From UBA5216 sp043743335 (GTDB taxonomy: Bacteria > Pseudomonadota > Gammaproteobacteria > Burkholderiales > SG8-41): DNA of 64,000 nucleotides. Location: NCBI GenBank assembly GCA_043743335.1, contig JAYTWR010000074.1, forward strand, positions 4,325-68,324, written 5' to 3'. A model generated the notes under the pieces. It saw only the letters and a program-made list of their open reading frames with translations, did no database searches and was not told the DNA's origin. This document shows, in pieces, positions 34,593 to 42,274 of this stretch (position 1 is the stretch's first letter; each line of letters begins with the position of its first letter). The position numbers and the translations under genes were made by a program.

Positions 34593-35771
34593 GTGGTCAG
34601 CACATTAGAATTGCGCCTTACCCAAACACCAAGCAAGTCGCACACCGATTCGAGGCAGGCTATAGTGGATCAGAAGTTTGTTGATTTTTCACGAAACATT
34701 CATTGTCTCTTAGGGTTACCGTTTGACGTGATCGATATGGCGGGCGCGGTGCGACAGGTGCGCGCCGCCACTGCGGCACGCCAATCGTGCTTTCTGACGA
34801 CGCCGAATCTGAATTTCGCCATCGGGTGCCTCACGGATGAGGGTTTTCGAAACTCCGTGATCAACAGTGACCTAAGCGTTGCCGACGGTATGCCGCTGGT
34901 TTGGATAGCCCGCATACTGCACGTTCCCATTCGTGAGCGGGTTGCCGGCTCCACGTTGTTCGAGCGCCTGCGCACGGCGTCGGTGCCGCCGATATCGGTG
35001 TATTTTTTTGGCGGACCGGATGGCGTGGCCGAGTTGGCCTGTCGGCAACTGAATCAGGAAAAGCGCGGTATGACTTGCGCCGGATTTGAGTCGCCGGGTT
35101 TTGGTTCGTTAGACGATATCAGCAGTGAGGCTGTCATCGAACGCATCAACGCCAGCAAGGCCGATTTTTTGGTGGTCGCACTCGGTGCGAAGAAGGGGCA
35201 GGCGTGGATTGAACGGAACCGCGCGCGCATCAACGTGCCGGTGATCAGTCATCTTGGTGCCGTGGTGAACTTCGTCGCCGGTAGCGTGAATCGCGCGCCG
35301 CTGTGGATGCAACGCATCGGGCTGGAATGGCTGTGGCGCATCAAAGAAGAGCCGGCCCTATGGCGCCGTTACGGCGCGGACGGCATGGCGCTGTGCGCAC
35401 TGCTGTTCGCCAAGGTGCTACCTTATGCTTGGTATGTTCATAAAAATATCAATAAAATCAATTACTTAGATAATTTTTCGATTAAGGCGACTATAAGCGA
35501 CACACAAGTCAGCCTATGCTTGCGTGGGGCGTGGACTGGGGCGAATATCGCCCCGCTGCGTGCGGCTTTTACCGACGCCGCACAAGCCGGTAAGGATGTT
35601 TGCCTTGAACTCGCCGATGTCACGTACGTGGATAGTGCCTTTGTCGGACAACTGATGTTGCTCTACGGCCACCAAAAACAGCAGCGACGAAAGTTGATCC
35701 TGCACGCCGTGTCAACGCCGGTACGGCGTGTGCTGTCGTATAGCTGCGCGGATTATCTCTGCGCGCCGTAG
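34593..35771 (+). CDS. WecG/TagA/CpsF glycosyltransferase fused to a STAS domain
   Basis: 392 residues. Residues ~38-275 are a GT26 (WecG/TagA/CpsF) domain: FLTTPNLNFAIG, SVADGMPLVWIARI, AGSTLF, VVALGAKKGQAWIERNR, APLWMQRIGLEWLWRI. Residues ~295-390 form a STAS domain (SIKATISDTQVSLCLRGAW, ELADVTYVDSAFVGQLMLLYG) with a Ser in the SpoIIAA phospho-site region. The junction (KNINKINYLDNF) is encoded by a copy of the dispersed AT repeat. The GT26 part would add a sugar (often ManNAc-type) to a lipid-linked acceptor; the STAS part suggests partner or regulatory control. The start is GTG 34593; a later start is possible. Confidence 0.85.
   Translation: MVSTLELRLTQTPSKSHTDSRQAIVDQKFVDFSRNIHCLLGLPFDVIDMAGAVRQVRAATAARQSCFLTTPNLNFAIGCLTDEGFRNSVINSDLSVADGMPLVWIARILHVPIRERVAGSTLFERLRTASVPPISVYFFGGPDGVAELACRQLNQEKRGMTCAGFESPGFGSLDDISSEAVIERINASKADFLVVALGAKKGQAWIERNRARINVPVISHLGAVVNFVAGSVNRAPLWMQRIGLEWLWRIKEEPALWRRYGADGMALCALLFAKVLPYAWYVHKNINKINYLDNFSIKATISDTQVSLCLRGAWTGANIAPLRAAFTDAAQAGKDVCLELADVTYVDSAFVGQLMLLYGHQKQQRRKLILHAVSTPVRRVLSYSCADYLCAP
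35440..35470 (-). repeat. Dispersed AT-rich repeat, copy 4, inside the WecG-STAS gene
   Basis: On the minus strand AAGTAATTGATTTTATTGAT plus an AT tail, matching the window-wide element. On the coding strand it encodes KNINKINYL, exactly at the border between the glycosyltransferase and STAS domains. Confidence 0.75.
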
Positions 35772-35776
35772 CTGAC

Positions 35777-37009
35777 GTGACGCCTGCTATTCCGTCCGCG
35801 ACCGCTACCGTAGTGTCGGTGGTCGCACTGACCACGCTGGCGCAAATCGCCACTGTGATGGGCATCGCCATTTTCCCGGTCATCGCCCCCAAGCTGGCGG
35901 TTGACATGGGTGTCGAGCCGTCGCTGATTGGCTTTCAGATGAGTTTAATCTACGGTGCGGCCGCGCTGTCCTCGCCGTTTCTGACTTGGATGGTGACGCG
36001 CCACGGCGCGTGCCGCGCGATTCAGGCCGGTTTATTGCTGAGCGTAGTGGCGTTGGCGCTGGCCTTGGTGTCGGGCTTGGCGGCGCTGATGGCGGCCTCC
36101 GTCTTGCTCGGTGCGGCCATGAGCGTGATGACACCTGCGGGTGCCCACGTGTTGTTCCGCTTTAGCCCGCCACAGCATCGCAATTTGTTGTTTTCGATCA
36201 AGCAAACCTGCGTGCCAGCGGGCTGGATGATCGTCGCGCTGGTTGCACCGACAGTGACGCTAATCCACGGCTGGAAATGGGCCATTGTGCTGGTGATCGG
36301 ATTTGCAGTGCTGATGATCGCCGCGTTGCAAGCGGTGCGCGCGACGTGGGACGACGATCGTGGCGCGCAAACCGGCGGCGTGCGGCAGCAGGCGCGCGAA
36401 GGCATGCGGTTACTGTGGCGAGTGGCCGAGCTGCGGTGGCTGTCGATGGCTTCGCTGTTCATGTCGGGCGTGCAGCTTTGCTTGAGTTCGTTTGCGGTGA
36501 CGATGCTGGTGCAAGAGGCCGGCTATGGCTTGGTTGCGGCGGGCGTCATGCTGTCGGTGGCGCAGGGTGCGGGGGTTACCGGGCGCATCCTGTGGGGCTG
36601 GATCGCCGATCGCACCGGCCACTGCTTGCGCATGTTGCTGACGTTAAGTGGCGTCATAGTGGTGTGCTGCGTGGTAATGGCTTTTGTTACGCCACAGTGG
36701 CCGCGCGGATTGATGGCCGCGCTCTTTTTGGTGTTTGGCGCGTCGGCCATTGGCTGGAACGGACTCTTTCTGGCGGAAGTGGCGCGACTCAGCCCACAAG
36801 GCAAAGTCAGTGTCGCCACCAGCGGCGCGATGGTGTGGAATTTCGCTGGCATTTTGACCGGCCCTGCGTTGTTTGCGCTGGCTTATCGGATCAACGGCAG
36901 CTACGCCATGACCTACGGCTTGCTCACAGTGTTCGCGCTCGCCGGATTCGGGTTTCTGTGCCTGAGTCTCGCCAGCGCACGGCGGCGTACGGCAAGTGTT
37001 CATGGCTGA
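35777..37009 (+). CDS. MFS transporter
   Basis: 410 residues with 12 predicted membrane helices. The loop 2-3 motif is weak (WMVTRHGACRAIQAGLL), the second half carries WGWIADRTGHCLRMLL, and the N-terminus holds VIAPKLAVDMG. The substrate is unknown. GTG 35777 lies five bases after the WecG-STAS stop. The 3' end overlaps the next gene by eight bases, placing it in an apparent operon with two TauE/SafE proteins. Confidence 0.85.
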   Translation: MTPAIPSATATVVSVVALTTLAQIATVMGIAIFPVIAPKLAVDMGVEPSLIGFQMSLIYGAAALSSPFLTWMVTRHGACRAIQAGLLLSVVALALALVSGLAALMAASVLLGAAMSVMTPAGAHVLFRFSPPQHRNLLFSIKQTCVPAGWMIVALVAPTVTLIHGWKWAIVLVIGFAVLMIAALQAVRATWDDDRGAQTGGVRQQAREGMRLLWRVAELRWLSMASLFMSGVQLCLSSFAVTMLVQEAGYGLVAAGVMLSVAQGAGVTGRILWGWIADRTGHCLRMLLTLSGVIVVCCVVMAFVTPQWPRGLMAALFLVFGASAIGWNGLFLAEVARLSPQGKVSVATSGAMVWNFAGILTGPALFALAYRINGSYAMTYGLLTVFALAGFGFLCLSLASARRRTASVHG

Positions 37010-37748
37010 TTTCACCGGCCCACAGTGGGCGTTTTTTTGCGCGGCAGTGACCTTGGCGTTTTGTGTGCGGGGCGGTGCGGGTTTCGGCGGCGGCGTAGTG
37101 GCAGCGCCCATGCTGGCCCTGCTGGCACCGCTGCAAGTGGTGGTGCCGTTGATTGCTGGCATGAACACCGTGACGTCCATCGCCCAAGGCGTGGGAGATT
37201 GGCGCCGTGTGGCGTGGCGTGAAATTCTGCGCATTGTGCCATTTGCGATACTCGGCATTATCGTCGGAATATTTTTTCTGGCGAATATCGATGCCCGGCC
37301 GTTGAGTCGCGCCTTCGGTGTGTTCGTCGTGGTGTATTCGATCTATATGATTGTTTTTAAAGGAAAATCTCCAGCGATACCGCGCCGCTGGCTGACCCCG
37401 GTGGCGGCGCTGGTGAGTTTGGCTGCGGGGGTTATCGGTTCGGTGTTTGGCGGTGGGGTAGGGCCGGTATTTGTGATGTATTTGAATTCCCTGAACATCG
37501 ACAAAGACACGTTTCGCGCCACTATGAATATGTTGATGATGACCATGGGCACGACCCGGCTGATCGGGCTGCTGGTCGCTGGCCTGATTACGCAAAAAGT
37601 GCTCATGCTACTGGCGGTGGCACTGCCGCTGGCGTTTATCGCCGCTCAACTGGGCGGGCGTCTCGCGCGGCGTTTTGATCAGCAAACATTTTCCCGCGTG
37701 GTGGGTTGCGTCATGCTGGGCAGCGGCATGCTGCTCATGCTGAGATGA
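37002..37748 (+). CDS. TauE/SafE-family membrane exporter
   Basis: About 248 residues and 8 hydrophobic segments, of the sulfite/organosulfonate exporter family. RGGAGFGGGVVAAPMLALL and the internal repeat FGGGVGPVFVMYLNSL are the family glycine motifs. ATG 37002 overlaps the MFS stop. The stop overlaps the ATG of a second TauE/SafE gene (ATGA). The pair is paralogous and may act together. Confidence 0.85.
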   Translation: MADFTGPQWAFFCAAVTLAFCVRGGAGFGGGVVAAPMLALLAPLQVVVPLIAGMNTVTSIAQGVGDWRRVAWREILRIVPFAILGIIVGIFFLANIDARPLSRAFGVFVVVYSIYMIVFKGKSPAIPRRWLTPVAALVSLAAGVIGSVFGGGVGPVFVMYLNSLNIDKDTFRATMNMLMMTMGTTRLIGLLVAGLITQKVLMLLAVALPLAFIAAQLGGRLARRFDQQTFSRVVGCVMLGSGMLLMLR

Positions 37749-38506
37749 ACCCCGCTGGCATGCTCGATACCTTTTCCATGGCGCAGTTGGCGTGGGTCGC
37801 CGGTGTGATATTCGGTGCTTATGTGGTGCGCGGGATGTCGGGCTTTGGCGCCGGGCTGGTGGCCACGCCGTTGTTGGCGTTTGTGTTGCCGATGACCGTT
37901 GTGGTGCCCACCACCGCGCTGATTGTGTGCATGTTGTTCATTGTGCTCACCATTCGCGACTGGCGCGAAGTGCGGTGGGACGAATTCAAGCGTTTGCTGC
38001 TGCCCACCCTCGCCGGTGTGGCGGGGGGGCTGTATCTGTTTACGGCGCTGGATAATCGTTTGCTGTTAAAGCTCTTGGGCGGATTTTTGCTGGCGTACGC
38101 CGCCTATATGCTGATCAGCCAATGGGTGGGTATGAAGCCGCCGAAGTTATCCGAAAAATGGGCCGCGCCGTTGGGATTTTTTGGCGCTTTTATCGATAGC
38201 ATGTTCGGCGGCGGCGGCGGCACGCTGGTGGTGATTTACATGCACGGGCGCGGCGTTAGCAAGATCGAGTTTCGTTCGACGTTGGCCGTGCTGTGGTTTC
38301 TGGAAATGATTGCGCGTGTCGGGGGCTACACGCTGGCAGGCTACTACACGCAGGGCACGCTGGGGCTGGTGGCGGTGATGCTGCCCTTCATGCTGCTGGG
38401 AACCTGGACGGGTGAAAAAATCAACGCCCGCGTTAGTCCGGCGGCGTTTAATAATATTCTGGCGGCGATGCTGTTATTCAGCGGGGCAAGTTTGTTGATC
38501 AAGTAG
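37745..38506 (+). CDS. TauE/SafE-family membrane exporter (second copy)
   Basis: 253 residues, clearly of the same family as the gene before it: RGMSGFGAGLVATPLLAFVL and FGGGGGTLVVIYMHGRG correspond to the two glycine motifs. The start ATG 37745 overlaps the upstream stop by four bases. Substrate unknown; family members move sulfite, sulfonates or carboxylates. Confidence 0.85.
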   Translation: MNPAGMLDTFSMAQLAWVAGVIFGAYVVRGMSGFGAGLVATPLLAFVLPMTVVVPTTALIVCMLFIVLTIRDWREVRWDEFKRLLLPTLAGVAGGLYLFTALDNRLLLKLLGGFLLAYAAYMLISQWVGMKPPKLSEKWAAPLGFFGAFIDSMFGGGGGTLVVIYMHGRGVSKIEFRSTLAVLWFLEMIARVGGYTLAGYYTQGTLGLVAVMLPFMLLGTWTGEKINARVSPAAFNNILAAMLLFSGASLLIK

Positions 38507-38542
38507 CGTCCGTGACAAAGACAACAAAACGGCGGGACAGCG

Positions 38543-38683
38543 CTACTTGAGGAAAATCACCGCCGGGAATGTGGCCACGGCCAGCACCAGCACGATCCAC
38601 TCCAGATTATTGCGCTTTAACCAACCGGTGAAATGGAGTATCAGGATAATGATCGCAACCGCATAAAATATGTAGAAGCCCAT
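38543..38683 (-). CDS. 46-residue small membrane protein
   Basis: Short gene on the minus strand: ATG at 38683 preceded by AAGAGGAGTAAGTC, a strong Shine-Dalgarno sequence, and 46 codons ending at 38543. The product has two hydrophobic stretches (FYIFYAVAIIILILHF and WIVLVLAVATFPAVIFL) separated by the basic turn TGWLKRNNLE, so it is a likely two-helix inner-membrane protein. I do not recognise the family. It is convergent with the TauE/SafE gene and divergent from a TctC pseudogene. Confidence 0.65.
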   Translation of the reverse strand: MGFYIFYAVAIIILILHFTGWLKRNNLEWIVLVLAVATFPAVIFLK

Positions 38684-38756
38684 GACTTACTCCTCTTGTT
38701 ATAGTGTTCGTATCATACCGCAGCATTCGTGGCATTGTGAACGCCTAACTGCAAAA

Positions 38757-39388
38757 ATGTTCATCAGGTTCGCTATCGTGGCCATGGGGCTGACTGCGTC
38801 GTGCGCCCTTGCGCAACAAGGCTATCCGTCGAAGCCCATTCGCATCATCGTCGGTTCCACGCCAGGCGGTGGGCCGGACATCATGGCGCGCGCCATCGGC
38901 CAGAAGTTGACCGAGGCGTTGGGCCAACCGGTGATTGTCGACAACCGGCCCGGCGCCAACGGCATCATCGGCGCTGAAATCGCCGCAAAGTCGCCGCCAG
39001 ACGGCTATACGTTGACCATGGCGAATGCGGGCTCGCACGCCGTCAATGTCAGTCTGTAAAAAGCAAGGCTCGCGCCTTGGGTGTGACCACCGTCGTGCGT
39101 TCGGCGGCAGCGCCGGATGTGCCGACAATAGCCGAATCAGGGTTGCCGGGTTACGAGGCTACAGCCTGGTACGGCATGCTCGCGCCTGCGGGCACGTCAC
39201 GCGACATTGTGATGCGCCTCAATGCCGAAATGGTTAAAAGCCTGCGCAGCGACGAGCTAAAGCAACGTATTTTGCTCGATGGCGGGGATGCTGTCGGCGG
39301 CACGCCCGAGGCCTTTGCTGCGGTGATGCGTAACGACATCGCGAAATGGGCGAAGGTGGTCAAACTGTCTGGTGCGAAAGTTGACTGA
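38757..39388 (+). pseudogene. TctC/Bug-type binding protein gene with internal deletion
   Basis: The first ~100 codons encode a proper Bug N-terminus (signal peptide ending SCALAQ, then YPSKPIRIIVGSTPGGGPDI and VIVDNRPGANGIIGAEIAA) but run into a TAA at 39057. From 39059, in a different frame, the typical C-terminal ~110 residues follow (KARALGVTTVVRSAAAPDVP, TIAESGLPGYEATAWYG, ending LSGAKVD). About 110 residues of the middle are missing, so an internal deletion shifted the frame and inactivated the gene. Confidence 0.85.
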
Positions 39389-39408
39389 CTCTATCGATGC
39401 AGCGCCGA

Positions 39409-40146
39409 TCATTCGCGCCAGATGAACGCCGCCATGCGTCCGGTGATTTTGTCACGGCGGTAGGAAAAAAACCGCTGCGGGTTAGCGTAAGTACACATCC
39501 CGCCGCCGTAGACCTGCGTCACACCCACGCGCGTGAGTGCGCGCCGCGCCAAGGCGACGAGGTCCGCTAGCCATTTGCCCGGTGCGTGCGGGGTGAATGC
39601 CGATTGTGCAGCGGCATCCTGACTGACAAACGCCGCGTAGACATCCGCACCCACCTCAAAATGCGCCGGGCCGATGCCGGGGCCGATGTAAGCGATCAAA
39701 TCCGCTGGTGTGTCGCCAGCCTCGCACAGGGCTTTTACCGTGTTTGCCAGCACGCCACCGGACAGCCCGCGCCAACCGGCATGCGCGGCGGCCACGCGCG
39801 TGCCCGCTCGATTGGAAAACAGCACCGGTAGGCAATCCGCAATCATGATGGCGCACACCGTACTTTTGGCGTGCGCTACGCTGGCATCCGCTGCGGGAAC
39901 GTCAGTGATTTCATCGGCGTTCACCACGCGTGTGCCGTGCATTTGCGCCAGCCACTTCGGCGGTTGCGGCATTGCGGCTTCGACGATGGCGCGGTTTTGC
40001 GCAACCGCTTGCGGATCGTCGCCGGCTTTGTAGCCCAAATTCAGTGAGTCGCGCGGCGCGACACTGACACCGCCGCTGCGGGTGGTGATGAAGGCTTTGA
40101 CGTTGGCCGGGGCGGGCCATGCAGGGATGATCCAGTCGTGCTTCAT
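39409..40146 (-). CDS. pgeF: Peptidoglycan editing factor PgeF (YfiH/laccase-domain)
   Basis: 245 residues; cytoplasmic Cu-oxidase_4 family enzyme now described as removing misincorporated L-Ser from peptidoglycan precursors (PgeF). Motifs: FITTRSGGVS, the His in LAQMHGTRVV, the Cys in IMIADCLPVLF, and AAAHAGWRGLSGGV. ATG 40146 overlaps the rluD stop (ATGA). A longer upstream frame would run inside rluD. The rluD-pgeF pairing is common in proteobacteria. Confidence 0.92.
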   Translation of the reverse strand: MKHDWIIPAWPAPANVKAFITTRSGGVSVAPRDSLNLGYKAGDDPQAVAQNRAIVEAAMPQPPKWLAQMHGTRVVNADEITDVPAADASVAHAKSTVCAIMIADCLPVLFSNRAGTRVAAAHAGWRGLSGGVLANTVKALCEAGDTPADLIAYIGPGIGPAHFEVGADVYAAFVSQDAAAQSAFTPHAPGKWLADLVALARRALTRVGVTQVYGGGMCTYANPQRFFSYRRDKITGRMAAFIWRE

Positions 40147-41123
40147 GCGGCGTTCTCCAGCGCGGCAATGAGGTGCTTCATATCGGCGGGTAGCGGCGCA
40201 TTCCAACTGCGGCGGCGGCCCGTCGAGGGATGCGTGAGCGCAAGTTTCTGTGCGTGCAAAGCTTGGCGGCCAAACGCCGGGGTTTTGCGATGCGCGCCAT
40301 ACACCGAGTCGCCCACCAGCGGATGGCCGATAGACATGAGATGCACGCGTATTTGATGGGTGCGTCCGGTCTCAAGCTGGCAGCGCACCAGCGTGGCTTG
40401 TGGATAATGTTCGAGCGGTTCGTAATGCGTGATGGCTGGCTTACCGTTGGGTGCCACCGCCATGCGCGTGCGCTGGGTTTTGTGACGGCCTATGGGCGCA
40501 TCGACCATGCCGCCCATGGGCAAAAAGCCATGCACTACGGCGACGTACTCGCGGGTGACGCTGTGATCCTGCAACTGGCGCACCAGCGCCGTTTGCGCAA
40601 TCAGGGTTTTGGCGACGACCAACAGGCCGCTGGTGTCTTTATCCAAGCGGTGCACAATGCCGGCGCGCGGTATCTGTGCCAGCGCAGGCGCATGCTGCAG
40701 CAGCGCGTTGAGCAGGGTGCCGTCCCAGTTGCCGCTGCCAGGATGTACCACCAGCCCGGCAGGCTTATTGATGACGATAATATGCCCGTCTTCAAACACC
40801 ACGTTAATGGGAATATTTTCGGCGCGATACGCCGTGGTTTGCGGATCAGCCTCGGCGTGAAGCACGACCTTTTCGCCGCCCCATACCTTGTCTTTGGGGG
40901 CGGGGGAAGTGCCGTCCAGCGTAATGCGCCCGGCCTTGAGCCAAGCCGACAAGCGGCTGCGCGAATGCTCGGGAAACATTTGCGCCAGTGCGTAGTCAGA
41001 ACGTTGACCGGCACAGTCGGGCGGCACCGTGGCCGAGACGGGTACGGGCAGAGGGGGCGTACCTGCGTCTATTGCGACCGCGTTTACGTTATAATTTTCG
41101 ACGACTTTTTTGGCGGTGGCCAT
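40143..41123 (-). CDS. rluD: 23S rRNA pseudouridine synthase RluD
   Basis: 326 residues. An N-terminal S4 domain (RSDYALAQMFPEHSRSRLSAWLKAGRITLDG) precedes the RluA-family catalytic domain with HRLDKDTSGLLVVAK, which contains the catalytic Asp, and the C-terminal LETGRTHQIRVHLMSIGHPLVGD. It modifies helix 69 of 23S rRNA. ATG 41123 gives the standard length; the frame upstream is only the complement of the bamD repeat array. Divergent from bamD, with nine bases between start codons. Confidence 0.92.
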   Translation of the reverse strand: MATAKKVVENYNVNAVAIDAGTPPLPVPVSATVPPDCAGQRSDYALAQMFPEHSRSRLSAWLKAGRITLDGTSPAPKDKVWGGEKVVLHAEADPQTTAYRAENIPINVVFEDGHIIVINKPAGLVVHPGSGNWDGTLLNALLQHAPALAQIPRAGIVHRLDKDTSGLLVVAKTLIAQTALVRQLQDHSVTREYVAVVHGFLPMGGMVDAPIGRHKTQRTRMAVAPNGKPAITHYEPLEHYPQATLVRCQLETGRTHQIRVHLMSIGHPLVGDSVYGAHRKTPAFGRQALHAQKLALTHPSTGRRRSWNAPLPADMKHLIAALENAA

Positions 41124-41132
41124 GGGATTCCG

Positions 41133-42029
41133 ATGACACAAACAATGCAAACAATGCAAATGACGCAGACAGCACAGACAGCACAGACAGCACAGACGGG
41201 ACAAATTGCACAAATAGCCGCAAGCCCGCTGCGGCGTATTTTAACGGTATTCGCCCTGCTCTCCGCGGGCTGGTTGCTCGCTGCCTGTGGTGCGTTTGGC
41301 GATAAAACCGACGAAACCAAGGGCTGGAGCGCGCAAAAGCTCTACGCCGAGGCGCGCGCAGCGCTGGATTCCCGCTCGTATGAAAAGGCCGTGGGTTATT
41401 ACCAAAAGCTCGAAGGCCGTTATCCCTATGGCCGTTTTGCGCAACAGGCGCAACTGGAAATGGCCTACGCCTACTACAAAGACAAAGATCCCGCTGGCGC
41501 GATTACCGCCGCCGAACGCTTTATCAAGAATTACCCGAATCATCCGAATGTCGATTATCTGTACTACCTCAAGGGCGTGGCGAATTTCAACGACGACTTG
41601 GGCATCGTGGGATTCGTCAGCGGGCAAGACATGAGCGAGCGCGATTCCAAGGCCTCACGCGATGCCTTTGATGCGTTCAAGGAGTTGGCCGCCAAGTTTC
41701 CCGACAGCAAATACCGGCCCGACGCCATTGAGCGCATGAACTATCTGGTGAATACACTGGCCGCCAACGAGGTGCATGTCGCGCGCTACTATATGGCACG
41801 TGGCGCTTATGTGGCCGCTGCCAACCGCGCGCAATTTGCGCTGAAAACCTATCCGCAGGCACCGGCCAACGAAGAAGGGCTGCTGTTGCTGGTCAAGGCG
41901 TATGACGCCCTGGGCATGAAAGACTTGCGCGCCGACGCCGAGCGCGTGATGCAAAAAAACTTCCCCGACAGCAAATACCTGCGCGGCGACGGGCGCAAGA
42001 GCGGCTCGTGGTGGCAAATCTGGAATTAA
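41133..42029 (+). CDS. bamD: Outer-membrane assembly factor BamD
   Basis: 298-residue lipoprotein of the BAM complex that inserts beta-barrels into the outer membrane. The lipobox is LLAA-C (Cys52), followed by TPR repeats (YEKAVGYYQKLEGRYPYGRFA, AITAAERFIKNYPNHP, NEEGLLLLVKAYDALGM). Oddity: the ~28 residues before the signal hydrophobic core are xxQ tripeptide repeats encoded by a 9-bp tandem array. Starts at later in-frame ATGs (41145, 41154 or 41160) would shorten but not remove the tract. It is divergent from rluD, with which it shares a 9-bp gap. Confidence 0.9.
   Translation: MTQTMQTMQMTQTAQTAQTAQTGQIAQIAASPLRRILTVFALLSAGWLLAACGAFGDKTDETKGWSAQKLYAEARAALDSRSYEKAVGYYQKLEGRYPYGRFAQQAQLEMAYAYYKDKDPAGAITAAERFIKNYPNHPNVDYLYYLKGVANFNDDLGIVGFVSGQDMSERDSKASRDAFDAFKELAAKFPDSKYRPDAIERMNYLVNTLAANEVHVARYYMARGAYVAAANRAQFALKTYPQAPANEEGLLLLVKAYDALGMKDLRADAERVMQKNFPDSKYLRGDGRKSGSWWQIWN
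41142..41213 (+). repeat. 9-bp tandem array, eight units, at the 5' end of bamD
   Basis: Units ACAATGCAA (x2), ATGACGCAG, ACAGCACAG (x3), ACGGGACAA and ATTGCACAA run in frame and encode TMQ, MTQ, TAQ, TGQ and IAQ tripeptides just after the bamD start. Array length can change without a frameshift. Confidence 0.9.
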
Positions 42030-42030
42030 T

Positions 42031-42057
42031 AAAAACTCAATAAAATCAATTAGTTAC
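42031..42057 (-). repeat. Dispersed AT-rich repeat, copy 5, covering the copZ stop
   Basis: On the minus strand GTAACTAATTGATTTTATTG plus an AT tail, an exact core match, in the 24 bp between bamD and copZ. The TAA stop codon of copZ (42056-42054) is the TAA of the repeat core. Confidence 0.85.
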
Positions 42058-42260
42058 GTCACATCGTAACCGGCATCTTCCACGGCTGTTGTGAGTTGCG
42101 CCACATCGGTCACCGCCGCGTCGTATTGCACGTGGGCCTGCCCCGGCGTTAACGTCACTTGTGCCTCGGCTACGCCCGGCGTCGCCTTTAACACTCGGGT
42201 GACGCTGCCGACGCAGCCCATGCAGGTCATGCCGCTGATGTTCATTAATACGGTTTCCAT
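42054..42260 (-). CDS. copZ: Copper chaperone CopZ (HMA domain)
   Basis: 68-residue heavy-metal-associated domain with the metal site GMTCMGC (CxxC at residues 13-16) and the typical ferredoxin-like ending EDAGYDVT. It should hand Cu(I) to the P-type ATPase encoded 14 bases upstream in the same direction. The ATG is preceded by AAGGAGCATCAGC. Its stop codon lies in a dispersed AT repeat. Confidence 0.9.
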   Translation of the reverse strand: METVLMNISGMTCMGCVGSVTRVLKATPGVAEAQVTLTPGQAHVQYDAAVTDVAQLTTAVEDAGYDVT

Positions 42261-42274
42261 GCTGATGCTCCTTG

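Noticed and set aside
40230..41132. Long upstream extension of the bamD reading frame
   Set aside because: It runs antisense through rluD. The BamD lipoprotein signal and family length fit a start at 41133.
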